Below, piece by piece: positions 1 to 9,022 of a DNA stretch of 64,000 nt. The stretch lies in NCBI RefSeq assembly GCF_003063415.1, contig NZ_NESK01000012.1, forward strand, positions 47,788 to 111,787, given 5' to 3'. This stretch comes from Limnohabitans sp. 2KL-17 (GTDB lineage Bacteria > Pseudomonadota > Gammaproteobacteria > Burkholderiales > Burkholderiaceae_C). Both the position numbers and the translations under genes were made by a program. Within the stretch, counting starts at the first letter, position 1; each line of letters opens with the position of its first letter. The notes beneath the pieces are model-generated. The model saw nothing but the letters and a program-made list of their open reading frames with translations. It did not search any database and was not told the origin of the DNA.

Positions 1-50
1 ACGTGACGGGCCAAACCATCGTGGCGGATGGCGGGATGATGATTCGATGA
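1..50 (+). CDS. SDR-family oxidoreductase, C-terminal end (partial)
   Basis: The window opens inside a plus-strand frame that reads VTGQTIVADGGMMIR and stops with TGA at 48-50. The G-Q-T-x-x-x-D-G-G pattern is typical of the last residues of short-chain dehydrogenase/reductases (FabG/FabL/FabI-like proteins). Only about 15 residues are visible, so the substrate cannot be named. The gene converges on sodB. Confidence 0.6.
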   Translation, partial: VTGQTIVADGGMMIR

Positions 51-106
51 TTCGCTGATTCGCGGAACCAGCTTATTTGCTGTGGATGCTTGGTGCTGCT
101 GGCACC

Positions 107-182
107 GCTGAGCATGGGCTGGGGCCGGGCACCTCATGAGGGGGTACCCAAAATCGATGCCCGGCCCCAGCCCATGCTCAGC
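107..182. repeat. Palindromic repeat element, copy 1 (25 bp perfect arms)
   Basis: Bases 107-131 and 158-182 are perfect reverse complements around a 26-base loop. The core at 114-175 closely resembles the reverse complement of the element at 1041-1104, including the loop motif CACCTCATGAGG and the CCAAAATCG string. It sits between the SDR gene and the sodB terminator. It has no T-run of its own, so it is better called a dispersed extragenic palindrome than a terminator. Confidence 0.85.
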
Positions 183-286
183 TTTCAAGAAAAGCAAACA
201 GGCTCCCATTCGGATCAAGAAAGAGCTGTACGAGGCTGCTCATTGATCCGCACCCTCGGCACTCATTCTCATGGCGGCCATAAAAC

Positions 287-312
287 AAAAAGCCCGCATC
301 AGCGGGCTTTTT
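287..312. terminator. Bidirectional rho-independent terminator after sodB
   Basis: An 11 bp perfect stem (287-297 with 302-312, loop ATCA) has a GCCCGC/GCGGGC core flanked by an A-run and a T-run. It lies 20 bases past the sodB stop and between convergent genes, so it can work in either direction. Confidence 0.9.
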
Positions 313-331
313 GAATGGGGTAAAGCTTCGA

Positions 332-913
332 TCAGCCGAAGTTTTTCTCGGCGAACGACCAGTTCACCAGCTTGTCGAGGAAAGTCTCGACAAACTTGGG
401 ACGCATGTTGCGGTAGTCGATGTAATAGGCGTGTTCCCAGACGTCGACGGTCAGCAAGGCTGTGTCGCCAGTGGTCAGCGGGGTGCCAGCGGCGCCCATG
501 TTGACGATGTCAACCGAACCGTCGGCTTTCTTGACCAGCCATGTCCAGCCAGAGCCGAAATTGCCCACAGCGCTCTTGACGAAGGCTTCCTTGAATGCAG
601 CGTAGCTGCCGAACTTGGCGTTGATGGCTGTGGCCAAAGCGCCAGTGGGCTCGCCACCACCGTTCGGCTTCATGCAATTCCAAAAGAAGGTGTGGTTCCA
701 GATTTGGGCAGAGTTGTTGTAAACACCACCGCTGGACTTCTTGATGATCTCTTCAAGCGTCAGGCTCTCGAATTCCGTGCCTTTTTGCAGGTTGTTCAGG
801 TTCACCACATACGCGTTGTGGTGCTTGCCGTGGTGAAACTCCAGGGTTTCCTGGCTGTAGTGAGGGGCCAAAGCGTCGATCGCGTAAGGCAGTGCGGGCA
901 AGGTGTGTTCCAT
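332..913 (-). CDS. sodB: Superoxide dismutase [Fe]
   Basis: This is a cytoplasmic iron superoxide dismutase that converts superoxide to hydrogen peroxide and oxygen. The 193-residue length is normal for the family. The four metal ligands can be placed at H27, H74, D157 and H161, inside the motifs [15 protein letters not shown] and [10 protein letters not shown]. The WNHTFFW segment is typical of Fe rather than Mn enzymes, although metal use cannot be proved from sequence. I chose the ATG at 911-913 because homologues begin MEHTLP and an AAAGGA ribosome site lies just upstream; a longer reading to 937 adds eight unlikely residues. It lies downstream of xseA on the same strand, but 200 bases and a palindromic repeat separate them, so it probably has its own promoter. 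Confidence 0.96.
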   Translation of the reverse strand: MEHTLPALPYAIDALAPHYSQETLEFHHGKHHNAYVVNLNNLQKGTEFESLTLEEIIKKSSGGVYNNSAQIWNHTFFWNCMKPNGGGEPTGALATAINAKFGSYAAFKEAFVKSAVGNFGSGWTWLVKKADGSVDIVNMGAAGTPLTTGDTALLTVDVWEHAYYIDYRNMRPKFVETFLDKLVNWSFAEKNFG

Positions 914-1040
914 GAGGGTGTCCTTTTGTTGTTGCAAGTTGAAGGTTCAGCGCTGCATTTTAGGGGTTGAGCGATCGCCCTTTGGCGCAGCAGGTCACTG
1001 AAAAAACACAAGCACCAGGTCCAAGCCACCCACCACCGTC

Positions 1041-1104
1041 ATGGGCTGGGGCCTGGGAACCGATTTTGGATACGCCCTCATGAGGTGCCCAGGCCCCAGC
1101 CCAT
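1041..1104. repeat. Palindromic repeat element, copy 2 (17 bp perfect arms)
   Basis: Bases 1041-1057 and 1088-1104 are perfect reverse complements. When reverse-complemented, the 64-base element closely matches copy 1 (114-175) in both arms and loop, so the two are inverted copies of one family flanking sodB. This copy lies between the xseA stop (1115) and the sodB start. Confidence 0.85.
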
Positions 1105-1114
1105 ATGGGCCTGC

Positions 1115-2470
1115 TCAGCCCTTGACCGTCATCGGCACATCCCCGTCGGCCAAGGTCGCCCGGACCGACTGGCCTGGTTGAAACTGGGCCGCATGGGTCA
1201 GTGCTTGGCCACGCTCATCGCTGAGCCAGGCATACCCCCGCTCCAACACACGGTGCGGGTCGACCGACGACAAGCGCAAGGCGGCCCGCTCTAAACGTTG
1301 AGCGCGTTGCTGCACCTGCTGGCCTTGGTTGAAGCTCAGACGGTCACCCAGACGTTCCAGCCTGTGCCCCGCCTCGGTCAGTCGGTTTTGAACACCCGTT
1401 TGCAGACCATTCGCCAGCCGGTCTAACCACTGGCTGTGCTGACCCAGCATGGCTTGTGGGCGGCTCAGGCGGGCGGCAACGGCACTCAGCCGCTGGTTCT
1501 GAAGGTCTTGCTGACGGGCCAGGCCGACACCCAACCGCGCAGCCACGCTGTCTAGGCACTGAGCTTGCCGGTCTTGTTGGCGTTGCAAACCCCGGGCCAG
1601 CCGATCTTCCAGCACGGACAGGGCTTCGAGGCCAACACCCCGGTCTGTCGCTGCCATCTCTGCGGCGGCGGTGGGCGTGGGGGCGCGCACATCGGCCACA
1701 AAATCGGCGATGGTGAAGTCGGTTTCGTGGCCCAGTCCGCAAATGAGAGGCACGGGGCTTTGCGCGATGCAACGGGCGAGTGTTTCGTCGTTGAAAGACC
1801 ACAAGTCTTCCATCGACCCGCCACCTCGAACCAGCAAAATCACGTCTACGGGCGGGCTGAGCGGGTTGTCTTCTGCCGTGAGGGCATACATGTTTTGCAA
1901 GGCCTGAACCAGCGTGGCGGCAGCCCCGGCGCCTTGCACCAGGGCGGGCACCATGAGCACAGGAATATGGGGTACGCGCCGCTGCAAGGCCGTGACCACA
2001 TCGTGCCAAGCGGCTGCGCCCAGCGAAGTGACCACGCCGATGGCTCTGGGCTGGGCAGGCAACGCACGTTTGTGGGCAGGGTCAAACAAGCCTTCGGCCT
2101 CGAGTTTGGCCTTGAGGCGCAAAAACTGCTCAAACAGCGCGCCTTGCCCTGCACGCTCCATCGACTCAACCACCATTTGCAAGTCGCCCCGCGCTTCGTA
2201 CACGCCCAAGCGCCCGCGCACTTCCACCAATTCGCCATCACGGGGGGCAAAGTCCATCAAGGCGGCCGCCCTGCGAAACATGGCGCAGCGTATTTGCCCG
2301 GTATCGTCCTTGATTGAAAAATAGCAATGGCCGCTGGCAGCACGCGAAAAACCGGAAATTTCCCCACGAACGGTGACCGGGTTGAATTGGGCGTCCAACG
2401 TGTCTGCCACGGCGCGGCACAAGGCAGAAACTGTCCAGGCGCGGGGCTTCAAATCGTCATTGGCGTGCAT
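1115..2470 (-). CDS. xseA: Exodeoxyribonuclease VII large subunit
   Basis: This is the large subunit of exonuclease VII, which with XseB degrades single-stranded DNA from both ends. The 451 residues are close to the usual length. An N-terminal OB-fold runs to about residue 110 (WTVSALCRAV, VRGEISGFSRAASGHCYFSIKDD). The conserved catalytic core follows, with IGVVTSLGAAAWHDV, ILLVRGGGSMEDLWSFNDE, and the GLGHETDFTIADFVADVRAPTP block near the centre. A long glutamine/arginine-rich helical tail fills the C-terminal third, as expected for the coiled-coil arm. It is transcribed away from exbB. The xseB gene is not in this window. Confidence 0.96.
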   Translation of the reverse strand: MHANDDLKPRAWTVSALCRAVADTLDAQFNPVTVRGEISGFSRAASGHCYFSIKDDTGQIRCAMFRRAAALMDFAPRDGELVEVRGRLGVYEARGDLQMVVESMERAGQGALFEQFLRLKAKLEAEGLFDPAHKRALPAQPRAIGVVTSLGAAAWHDVVTALQRRVPHIPVLMVPALVQGAGAAATLVQALQNMYALTAEDNPLSPPVDVILLVRGGGSMEDLWSFNDETLARCIAQSPVPLICGLGHETDFTIADFVADVRAPTPTAAAEMAATDRGVGLEALSVLEDRLARGLQRQQDRQAQCLDSVAARLGVGLARQQDLQNQRLSAVAARLSRPQAMLGQHSQWLDRLANGLQTGVQNRLTEAGHRLERLGDRLSFNQGQQVQQRAQRLERAALRLSSVDPHRVLERGYAWLSDERGQALTHAAQFQPGQSVRATLADGDVPMTVKG

Positions 2471-2824
2471 CGGGGAGAGGTTTTATCAGCGTTTCAAGAG
2501 GTTTTCTGGCGTCAAACCCAAACCAGGGGCGGGTGAGTACTCCACAAGCCAAGCCCACCGGGGTTTGCGGTCAACGGTCGACACCGAACCATTAAAGAAA
2601 CCTCCAAGCCATTGATTTTATTAATGATTTTAAAAATGACCGCTGAAATTTTGAGACAATTTTAAATACTTGAGTATGCGAAACAGCGAAGAGGCCCAAG
2701 TTCTTCACAAAGTTATCCACAGAAATTCGTGGCGTTTTCGTGCCTCAGGTCCATGCACTTCGTTGGCTCTCGGCATTCACCGATAATCAACCACGTTCAA
2801 TACCGAAAACTGGAAGGTGTTTCC
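2471..2824. promoter_or_regulatory. Divergent intergenic region xseA / exbB with a DnaA-box-like 9-mer
   Basis: About 350 bases separate the divergent xseA and exbB. The stretch 2600-2670 is clearly AT-rich and is the likely promoter area for both genes, but I cannot place a convincing -35/-10 pair. A perfect DnaA-box consensus (TTATCCACA) lies at 2713-2721, next to a weaker TTCTTCACA at 2701-2709. No gene or RNA is recognisable here. Confidence 0.4.
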
Positions 2825-3451
2825 TTGCTGTCCATCATACAAGCCGCAGGTTGGCCCATCTGGCCCTTGATCCTGTGTTCCATTGTGGCTTTGGCTTTGA
2901 TCCTGGAGCGCTGGGTTCAGTTGCAAGACGCCAGGGTCATGCCCGCCAACATCCTCAAGCAAACCATCGAGGCCACTCAGCGCGGCTTGCACGCACAAGA
3001 GATGATCCAGACTCTGGAACAGGCGGGGGCCATGGGCCCGGTTCTGGCCAGCGGACTGCGCTGTTTGCAAGAAAACCCTCAAGCCTCCAGCGAAGATATC
3101 CAATCCAGCATGCAGATGGCAGGTCGCCTGTCCGCTCAGCAACTGGAGCGCTACTTGCCAAGCTTGGCAACCATCGCATCCGCCGCCCCTTTGCTGGGTT
3201 TGCTGGGGACCGTGGTCGGCATGATCGACATTTTCGGAGCCCATACGGCAGCCAATAACCAGCCGGCCTTATTGGCGCAAGGCATATCCGTGGCGCTGTA
3301 CAACACGGCATTCGGCTTGATCGTGGCCATCCCTTCGCTGATGTTTTGGCGCTACTTCCGCGCCACGGTGGACCGCCATGTACTGGCCATGGAAGTCGCT
3401 GCCGAGGCCTTTGCCCGGCATCTGCTCCGTATGCGCAACCCACACGGTTAA
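2825..3451 (+). CDS. exbB: MotA/TolQ/ExbB proton-channel family protein
   Basis: This is an inner-membrane proton channel subunit that uses the proton gradient to drive an ExbD/TolR partner. Its start is a hydrophobic segment (WPIWPLILCSIVALALILERW). The central GLLGTVVGMIDIF motif and the later YNTAFGLIVAIPSLMFWRYF segment are signatures of ExbB/TolQ helices 2 and 3. I chose a TTG start at 2825 (208 residues) because GGAAGG lies seven bases upstream and homologues start just before this helix; an ATG at 2729 would add 32 residues of unlikely sequence. exbD follows after three bases. No tonB lies nearby, so the channel may serve envelope maintenance rather than iron uptake. Confidence 0.9.
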   Translation: MLSIIQAAGWPIWPLILCSIVALALILERWVQLQDARVMPANILKQTIEATQRGLHAQEMIQTLEQAGAMGPVLASGLRCLQENPQASSEDIQSSMQMAGRLSAQQLERYLPSLATIASAAPLLGLLGTVVGMIDIFGAHTAANNQPALLAQGISVALYNTAFGLIVAIPSLMFWRYFRATVDRHVLAMEVAAEAFARHLLRMRNPHG

Positions 3452-3454
3452 AGC

Positions 3455-3883
3455 TTGAACGTGAACTTCAGACCCAGAACCCCGACCCCGGAACCCGAGA
3501 TCAATCTGGTCCCGTTCATCGATGTGTTGTTGGTCGTGCTGATTTTCTTGATGCTGACCACCACCTGGTCGCGCCTGACCGAGATCCATCTGAATCTGCC
3601 TGTGGCCGATGCCACAGCCTCCAGCCAGCGTCCTCTACAAATCGTCCTGACGATCACTTCACGCGGTGAATATGCCATCAACAAATCTCCGCTCGGCGGC
3701 AGTTCGGTCGCTGCGCTGGTGGCAGTACTGACCCCGCTGGCCCACCAAGACACGATGCTGGTCATCAGTGCGGACGCATCGGCTGCGCACCAAAGCGTGG
3801 TCAATGCCATGGAGGCGGCACGCCGCAGTGGCTTGTCCAAAATCACCTTTGCTGCTCAGGCAGCCCAAGCCCCTGGCTTTTGA
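3455..3883 (+). CDS. exbD: Biopolymer transport protein ExbD/TolR family
   Basis: This is the partner of the ExbB-like channel: a short cytoplasmic N-terminus, one membrane helix and a periplasmic domain. The helix INLVPFIDVLLVVLIFLML carries the conserved proton-handling aspartate at position 23. The 142-residue length is usual. The start is TTG at 3455, three bases after the exbB stop; no ATG fits before the membrane helix. The end overlaps the region just before lpxK, so exbB, exbD, lpxK, the Trm112-like gene and kdsB look like one transcript. This order is common in Burkholderiales. Confidence 0.92.
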   Translation: MNVNFRPRTPTPEPEINLVPFIDVLLVVLIFLMLTTTWSRLTEIHLNLPVADATASSQRPLQIVLTITSRGEYAINKSPLGGSSVAALVAVLTPLAHQDTMLVISADASAAHQSVVNAMEAARRSGLSKITFAAQAAQAPGF

Positions 3884-3888
3884 CCCGC

Positions 3889-4923
3889 ATGCGGTTGACC
3901 TTCTGGCTTCACCAACACTTGCCGCAGGTCTGGCTGCAGCGCGGCCCGCTCGCCTGGGCCTTGCGCCCGCTGGCAGCGGTCTATGGTGTCCTCATGGTCG
4001 TGCGGCGCATGGCCTATGCCAAAGGCCTCTTCAAAACCCGACGCGTTCCAGCCCTGGTGATCGTGGTGGGCAACGTGGTGGCGGGCGGCGCTGGCAAGAC
4101 ACCGGTCACCATCGCCTTGGCCAAACACTTGCTGGCCAAGGGGTTTTGCGTTGGCGTGATCTCGCGCGGCCACGGCCGCCAGACCCGGGACGTCCGCGCC
4201 GTGGTGAACGGCAGCCAAGCCCGGGATGTGGGGGACGAGCCCTTGCTGATTCACCAAGCCACCGGCGTGCCGGTTTGGGTGGCCCCGGCCAGAGCCGATG
4301 CGGCGATTGGCTTGCTGCAGGCGCATCCCGATGTGCAAATCCTGATTTGCGACGATGGCTTGCAGCATCTGGCCTTGGCGCGCGACCTCGAAATTTGCGT
4401 GATGGACGAGCGCGGCATTGGAAATGGTTGGTTGCTGCCCGCGGGTCCCTTGCGCGAGCCTTGGCCACGCCCGGTCGACTGGGTGCTGATCACAAGCCCA
4501 ACCGGGTCAGGTTCTGGCGCAGGCCCTGTCGAGGGCTATCGCGCCACGCGGCAACTGGCTGACCACGCCGTGAGCGCTGATGGCCGGCTTGTGCCGCTGA
4601 TCTCACTGAAAAATCAGCCTTTGCACGCGGTTGCAGGGTTGGCGCGTCCAGAAGCATTTTTCGAGATGCTGCGCCAATCGGGCCTGACTTTGGCGAGCAC
4701 CACCGCCCTGCCGGACCACCACGATTACCAGGATTGGCCCGCTGCAACATCAGAGGGAAAAACCCATCGAAGACCCGGTGGCATCTGGTTGTGCTCCGAA
4801 AAAGACGCGGCCAAACTCTGGCCCCACGAACCAGGCGCCCTGGCCGTGCCCTTGGTCATCACGCCAGAAAGTAGCTTCTGGACCGCACTGGACACTCGGA
4901 TCAGGCAGCTGCTGACTCACTGA
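3889..4923 (+). CDS. lpxK: Tetraacyldisaccharide 4'-kinase
   Basis: This is an inner-membrane enzyme of lipid A synthesis that phosphorylates the 4' position of tetraacyldisaccharide-1-phosphate with ATP. The P-loop is the glycine-rich [12 protein letters not shown] at about residues 60-71. The family motifs [16 protein letters not shown] and [10 protein letters not shown] follow. An N-terminal hydrophobic stretch fits a membrane-associated enzyme. The protein has 344 residues from the ATG at 3889; a TTG at 3880, overlapping the exbD stop, would add three residues, and neither start has a strong ribosome site. Its place beside kdsB makes a lipid A/KDO block. Confidence 0.95.
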   Translation: MRLTFWLHQHLPQVWLQRGPLAWALRPLAAVYGVLMVVRRMAYAKGLFKTRRVPALVIVVGNVVAGGAGKTPVTIALAKHLLAKGFCVGVISRGHGRQTRDVRAVVNGSQARDVGDEPLLIHQATGVPVWVAPARADAAIGLLQAHPDVQILICDDGLQHLALARDLEICVMDERGIGNGWLLPAGPLREPWPRPVDWVLITSPTGSGSGAGPVEGYRATRQLADHAVSADGRLVPLISLKNQPLHAVAGLARPEAFFEMLRQSGLTLASTTALPDHHDYQDWPAATSEGKTHRRPGGIWLCSEKDAAKLWPHEPGALAVPLVITPESSFWTALDTRIRQLLTH

Positions 4924-4982
4924 CCCAGAAGGCGGCTGGTCAGCAAACCCACAGTTTTTTTGGGCCCGGTATCATGGGCGGC

Positions 4983-5189
4983 ATGGACACCAAATTGCTT
5001 GAATTGCTGGTTTGCCCAGTCACCAAAGGCCCGCTCGACTTCGACCGGGAACACCAAGAACTGCTGTCGCGCAGCGCACGCCTGGCTTATCCGGTGCGCA
5101 ACGGTATTCCCATCCTGCTGGAAAACGAAGCCCGCACCTTGACCGACGAGGAAATCGACAAACTCGCGGCCCTGCGACCAGCCCTCTAA
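4983..5189 (+). CDS. Trm112-like (UPF0434/YcaR) small protein
   Basis: This 68-residue protein of the Trm112/UPF0434 family reads [18 protein letters not shown] and later [16 protein letters not shown], the family hallmark. Family members often bind zinc through four cysteines, but only the CP cysteine is kept here, so a zinc site seems unlikely. It lies between lpxK and kdsB, the same place as ycaR in enterobacteria. The precise role is unknown. I chose the ATG at 4983; another in-frame ATG at 4974 adds three residues. Confidence 0.9.
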   Translation: MDTKLLELLVCPVTKGPLDFDREHQELLSRSARLAYPVRNGIPILLENEARTLTDEEIDKLAALRPAL

Positions 5190-5199
5190 GGCCTACCCC

Positions 5200-5976
5200 A
5201 TGACCCTGTCCACAAAGCCGCCAGGCTTCACCGTGGTGATTCCGGCGCGCATGGCCTCGAGCCGCCTGCCCAACAAGCCCCTGGCCGACATTGCCGGACT
5301 GCCCATGGTGGTGCGCGTGGCGCAACGCGCCATGCAGTCGCAAGCCAGCCTGGTGGTGGTGGCTGCCGATGACGCGCGCATTGTGCAAGCCTGCAAGGAC
5401 CACGGCATTCAAGCCCTTTTGACCCGGCAAGACCATGTCAGCGGCAGCGACCGGCTGGCCGAAGCCTGCCAATTGCTGGGCTTGGCCGACGACGCGGTGG
5501 TGGTCAATGTGCAAGGGGACGAGCCCTTGATGCTGCCAGCGCTCATCAATGAAGTGGCGCGTTTGCTGACCGAGCGTCCCGAAGCCAGCATGAGCACGGC
5601 GGCCCACCCCATCGACTCGGTGGCCGATTTTTGCAATCCCAATGTCGTCAAGGTGGTAACGGACGCTCGCCAAATGGCGCTTTATTTCAGCCGTGCACCC
5701 ATTCCATGTTGGCGAGATGGCCAGACGGCCTCGGGCTTGACGGCCTTGCCCACGCCCGCCCCGCTGCGCCACATCGGCATTTATGGCTACCGGGTCGGTT
5801 TTTTGGCAATGTTCCCCGGCTTGCCGCCAGCGCCCATCGAAAGGATGGAGTCCCTGGAACAGTTGCGCGCCTTGTGGCATGGCCACCGCATTGCCGTTCA
5901 TGTGACCACCGAGGTGCCCGGACCGGGTGTGGACATGCTTGAAGACCTGGAACGCGTGCGTCAACTGCTGAGCTGA
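5200..5976 (+). CDS. kdsB: 3-deoxy-manno-octulosonate cytidylyltransferase (CMP-KDO synthetase)
   Basis: This cytoplasmic enzyme activates KDO with CTP to CMP-KDO for the lipopolysaccharide core. The nucleotide-binding start reads [20 protein letters not shown]. Later come [12 protein letters not shown] (with the metal-binding QGDEP), the IPCWRDG segment and HIGIYGYR, all typical of KdsB. The 258 residues match the family. It starts ten bases after the Trm112-like gene and closes the lpxK block. The next gene, adk, is separated by about 107 bases and probably has its own promoter. Confidence 0.96.
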   Translation: MTLSTKPPGFTVVIPARMASSRLPNKPLADIAGLPMVVRVAQRAMQSQASLVVVAADDARIVQACKDHGIQALLTRQDHVSGSDRLAEACQLLGLADDAVVVNVQGDEPLMLPALINEVARLLTERPEASMSTAAHPIDSVADFCNPNVVKVVTDARQMALYFSRAPIPCWRDGQTASGLTALPTPAPLRHIGIYGYRVGFLAMFPGLPPAPIERMESLEQLRALWHGHRIAVHVTTEVPGPGVDMLEDLERVRQLLS

Positions 5977-6008
5977 GAACCGGGGTTTACACCGTAAGCC
6001 AACTTTGA

Positions 6009-6740
<732 letters not shown>

Positions 6741-6763
6741 TCAGCCCCTGAAGCCCACATCCA

Positions 6764-7741
6764 TCACCCCGGATTCAGCAGCCCGCCCTGAGCGCTCATC
6801 AAGCTGAGCATCAGGCTGATGCGCGCCTTGACCGGGCTGAGCCCGCCAACATCCTGCCAACGCGTGGAAGAGCCCACGATCTGACCCATCGTGCAGCGCG
6901 TGCTCAGGCGCACCTGAACACCTTGCTTTTCAGCGTCCTGCAATCCAGATTCCAGCGCCACATGTACCGTGCCATTCCCCGTGCCCGCGACCACCAAACC
7001 CAGCACGCCGGATTGCACCAACGCATCCACCGTACGGCGACTGGCGCATGCATGGCTCAGCACCACCTCGACCCAGGGCCATTGCTCAATCGGTGTTTGA
7101 AGGACCAGGTCAAGACATGAGGCCCCCAGCCTCGGCGCTTCAGTCCATTCAGACCAGCGCACCCGCCCGTCTTCAACCCAACCCACAGGACCTGCGTCAC
7201 CGGAACTGAACGCATCCAAGCGGTAAGGGTGCACCTTTTGCACCTGCCTGGCACTGTGAATATTTCCTGCACACACCACCCAAGTCCCTGCGCGGGGGGC
7301 ACCACCCGCCGCGGCCAAGGCGTCCATCAAATTCTGTGGCCCATCGGCGACGAGGGCCGTGGCTGGGCGCATGGCGCAGGTCAGGACCAAGGATTTGGCA
7401 GGCTGCAAAACCGTTTGCAAAAACCAGGCGGTTTCCTCAAGTGTGTCAGTGCCATGGGTCACCACCACACTGTGCACATCCGGCTGTAATAGCCAATGCG
7501 AACACCGATCAGCCAGCTTCTGCCAAGTAGCTAAGTCCATGTCCTTGCTGTCCAGTTGGGCCACCTGTTCGACCACCAGGCTTCGGCCGGACAACATCTG
7601 AGGCAAGCCGGGCAGCACCGCCAGCAGTTGCTCTACGCCCAGCTGTGCAGAGGAGTAGCCCACATGGTCTGAAGCCTGAGCAGCCGTCCCAGCAATCGTG
7701 CCACCTGTGCCCAAAACCACTATTTTTTCAACTTCTTTCAT
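6764..7741 (-). CDS. L-asparaginase family protein
   Basis: This is an asparaginase/glutaminase-fold enzyme that hydrolyses asparagine to aspartate and ammonia. The first catalytic threonine lies in VVLGTGGTIAGTA near the N-terminus. The second catalytic motif is VVVTHGTDTLEETAWFL at about residues 92-108. There is no signal peptide, so the protein should act in the cytoplasm. The 325-residue length is usual. It is transcribed divergently from lexA across an intergenic region that carries two LexA boxes, so damage-dependent control of its promoter is possible but untested. Confidence 0.92.
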   Translation of the reverse strand: MKEVEKIVVLGTGGTIAGTAAQASDHVGYSSAQLGVEQLLAVLPGLPQMLSGRSLVVEQVAQLDSKDMDLATWQKLADRCSHWLLQPDVHSVVVTHGTDTLEETAWFLQTVLQPAKSLVLTCAMRPATALVADGPQNLMDALAAAGGAPRAGTWVVCAGNIHSARQVQKVHPYRLDAFSSGDAGPVGWVEDGRVRWSEWTEAPRLGASCLDLVLQTPIEQWPWVEVVLSHACASRRTVDALVQSGVLGLVVAGTGNGTVHVALESGLQDAEKQGVQVRLSTRCTMGQIVGSSTRWQDVGGLSPVKARISLMLSLMSAQGGLLNPG

Positions 7742-7767
7742 TTAAAACCCTTGCGCAACCCAAAAAA

Positions 7768-7783
7768 CTGGTTAAAAATACAG
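7768..7783 (+). promoter_or_regulatory. LexA (SOS) box 1
   Basis: CTGG-N8-ACAG with an AT-rich centre is one base away from the classic CTGT-N8-ACAG LexA operator. It lies in the lexA upstream region. Confidence 0.8.
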
Positions 7784-7786
7784 TCA

Positions 7787-7802
7787 CTGGATGAAAAAAC
7801 AG
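7787..7802 (+). promoter_or_regulatory. LexA (SOS) box 2
   Basis: This is a second CTGG-N8-ACAG site, centred 19 bases after the first, about two helical turns on the same DNA face. Paired operators before lexA fit tight autoregulation, as known in several proteobacteria. Confidence 0.8.
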
Positions 7803-7830
7803 TTCATCCATCCTTTTCAAGGAAACCCTC

Positions 7831-8502
7831 ATGACCGACAGCCCCAAACTCACCGCCCGACAGCAAGAAATTCTGGAACTGATCCAGAACACCATTGCCA
7901 ATACCGGCGCGCCACCCACACGTGCCGAAATTGCCAAAGTGCTGGGGTTCAAGTCAGCCAACGCCGCCGAAGAGCACCTCAAAGCCCTGGCACGCAAAGG
8001 CGCGATCGAACTGGTCAGCGGCACCTCCCGTGGCATCCGGCTCAAAGGCAGCCACCGCAGCAGTCTGCGCGCCCCGTCTGACTTGTTCAGCCTCACCCTT
8101 CCAGGCTTGGGCCAATTGAGCCTGCCCCTAATTGGGCGCGTTGCCGCAGGCTCACCTATTTTGGCGCAGGAACACGTGGATCGGACCTACCAGGTCGAAA
8201 GCACCTTGTTCACCGAGCAACCCGACTATCTGCTGCGCGTTCGTGGCATGTCCATGCGCGATGCGGGCATCATGGATGGTGACCTGCTGGCCGTGAAATC
8301 CACCAAAGAAGTTCGCAACGGTCAAATCGTTGTGGCCCGACTCGGTGATGAAGTCACCGTCAAACGCCTTCGCAAAACAGCCACCGGCATCGAATTGCTG
8401 CCCGAAAACCCCGACTACCAGACCATTGTGGTCAACCCCGATGAGCCTTTTGACATCGAAGGCCTGGCCGTGGGACTGATCCGCAACACGCTCTTGATGT
8501 AA
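7831..8502 (+). CDS. lexA: LexA repressor, SOS response
   Basis: LexA represses the SOS regulon and cleaves itself when RecA-ssDNA filaments form. The N-terminal winged helix is [14 protein letters not shown]...[13 protein letters not shown] (residues 6-40). The self-cleavage site is the A106-G107 bond in GRVAAGSP. The catalytic pair is S141 (RGMSMRDAG) and K178 (EVTVKRL). The 223-residue length is typical of betaproteobacteria. It starts about 30 bases past the second of two LexA boxes and has an AAGGAAA ribosome site, so it should repress itself. Confidence 0.97.
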   Translation: MTDSPKLTARQQEILELIQNTIANTGAPPTRAEIAKVLGFKSANAAEEHLKALARKGAIELVSGTSRGIRLKGSHRSSLRAPSDLFSLTLPGLGQLSLPLIGRVAAGSPILAQEHVDRTYQVESTLFTEQPDYLLRVRGMSMRDAGIMDGDLLAVKSTKEVRNGQIVVARLGDEVTVKRLRKTATGIELLPENPDYQTIVVNPDEPFDIEGLAVGLIRNTLLM

Positions 8503-8623
8503 CGCACCTGCTTGTTGCAACAGGTGGCGGGCGCTGACGGAATCATTTTTGGCAGCCCTGATGCAACAAGCCTTTTCAGCAATCCTGTCTGTGTCCAACC
8601 TCCATGCTTTTGAAAGGTTTCAC

Positions 8624-8965
8624 ATGGGAATCGCTCTGCTTGCTCTTTCAGGTCTTTTTCAAGGCTTCACCCGTGCCACTCGCACATTGACCCCGGTCCC
8701 GAAACCGCAACGCTCCAACGCCTATTTGCGCCCAGTCTGGGCTACGCGCAGGCCAGCTTGCGCAGCCTTGGGTCAAAAAACCATCACCCCGCCGCATCGT
8801 TTCCAGTCTGCTTCTGCCAAGCCCGCCCTGCGGGTCTTGCGTGTCAGCGAAAACGGTCAACGCACCCAAGGGGCCGGGCGCATGGTCATTTCAGGCCGCA
8901 TGGCCGATGTCTGCGCTGAACTGGACCGTCTGGCGGCACTTGAAGCCGCCCAAGTCCGAATTTGA
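8624..8965 (+). CDS. Hypothetical protein downstream of lexA
   Basis: I do not recognise a family. The 113 residues from the ATG at 8624 (GAAAGG ribosome site) start with a short hydrophobic stretch (MGIALLALSGLFQGF), run through a basic, proline- and arginine-rich middle, and end in a conserved-looking segment VSENGQRTQGAGRMVISG followed by ADVCAELDRLAALE. A longer reading to 8549 adds 25 residues without a better start. It follows lexA by about 120 bases on the same strand. Codon use resembles its neighbours. The function is unknown. Confidence 0.6.
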   Translation: MGIALLALSGLFQGFTRATRTLTPVPKPQRSNAYLRPVWATRRPACAALGQKTITPPHRFQSASAKPALRVLRVSENGQRTQGAGRMVISGRMADVCAELDRLAALEAAQVRI

Positions 8966-9022
8966 TCTGAAATGCAGCCCCGGCGACCCGGCTTGGTCGC
9001 CGCGCCAAGGCACAATGGAGGG

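Noticed and set aside
2701..2721. DnaA-box-like sequences as a possible replication origin
   Set aside because: There is only one perfect and one weak box, no AT-rich unwinding array of repeats, and no dnaA, dnaN or gyrB nearby.
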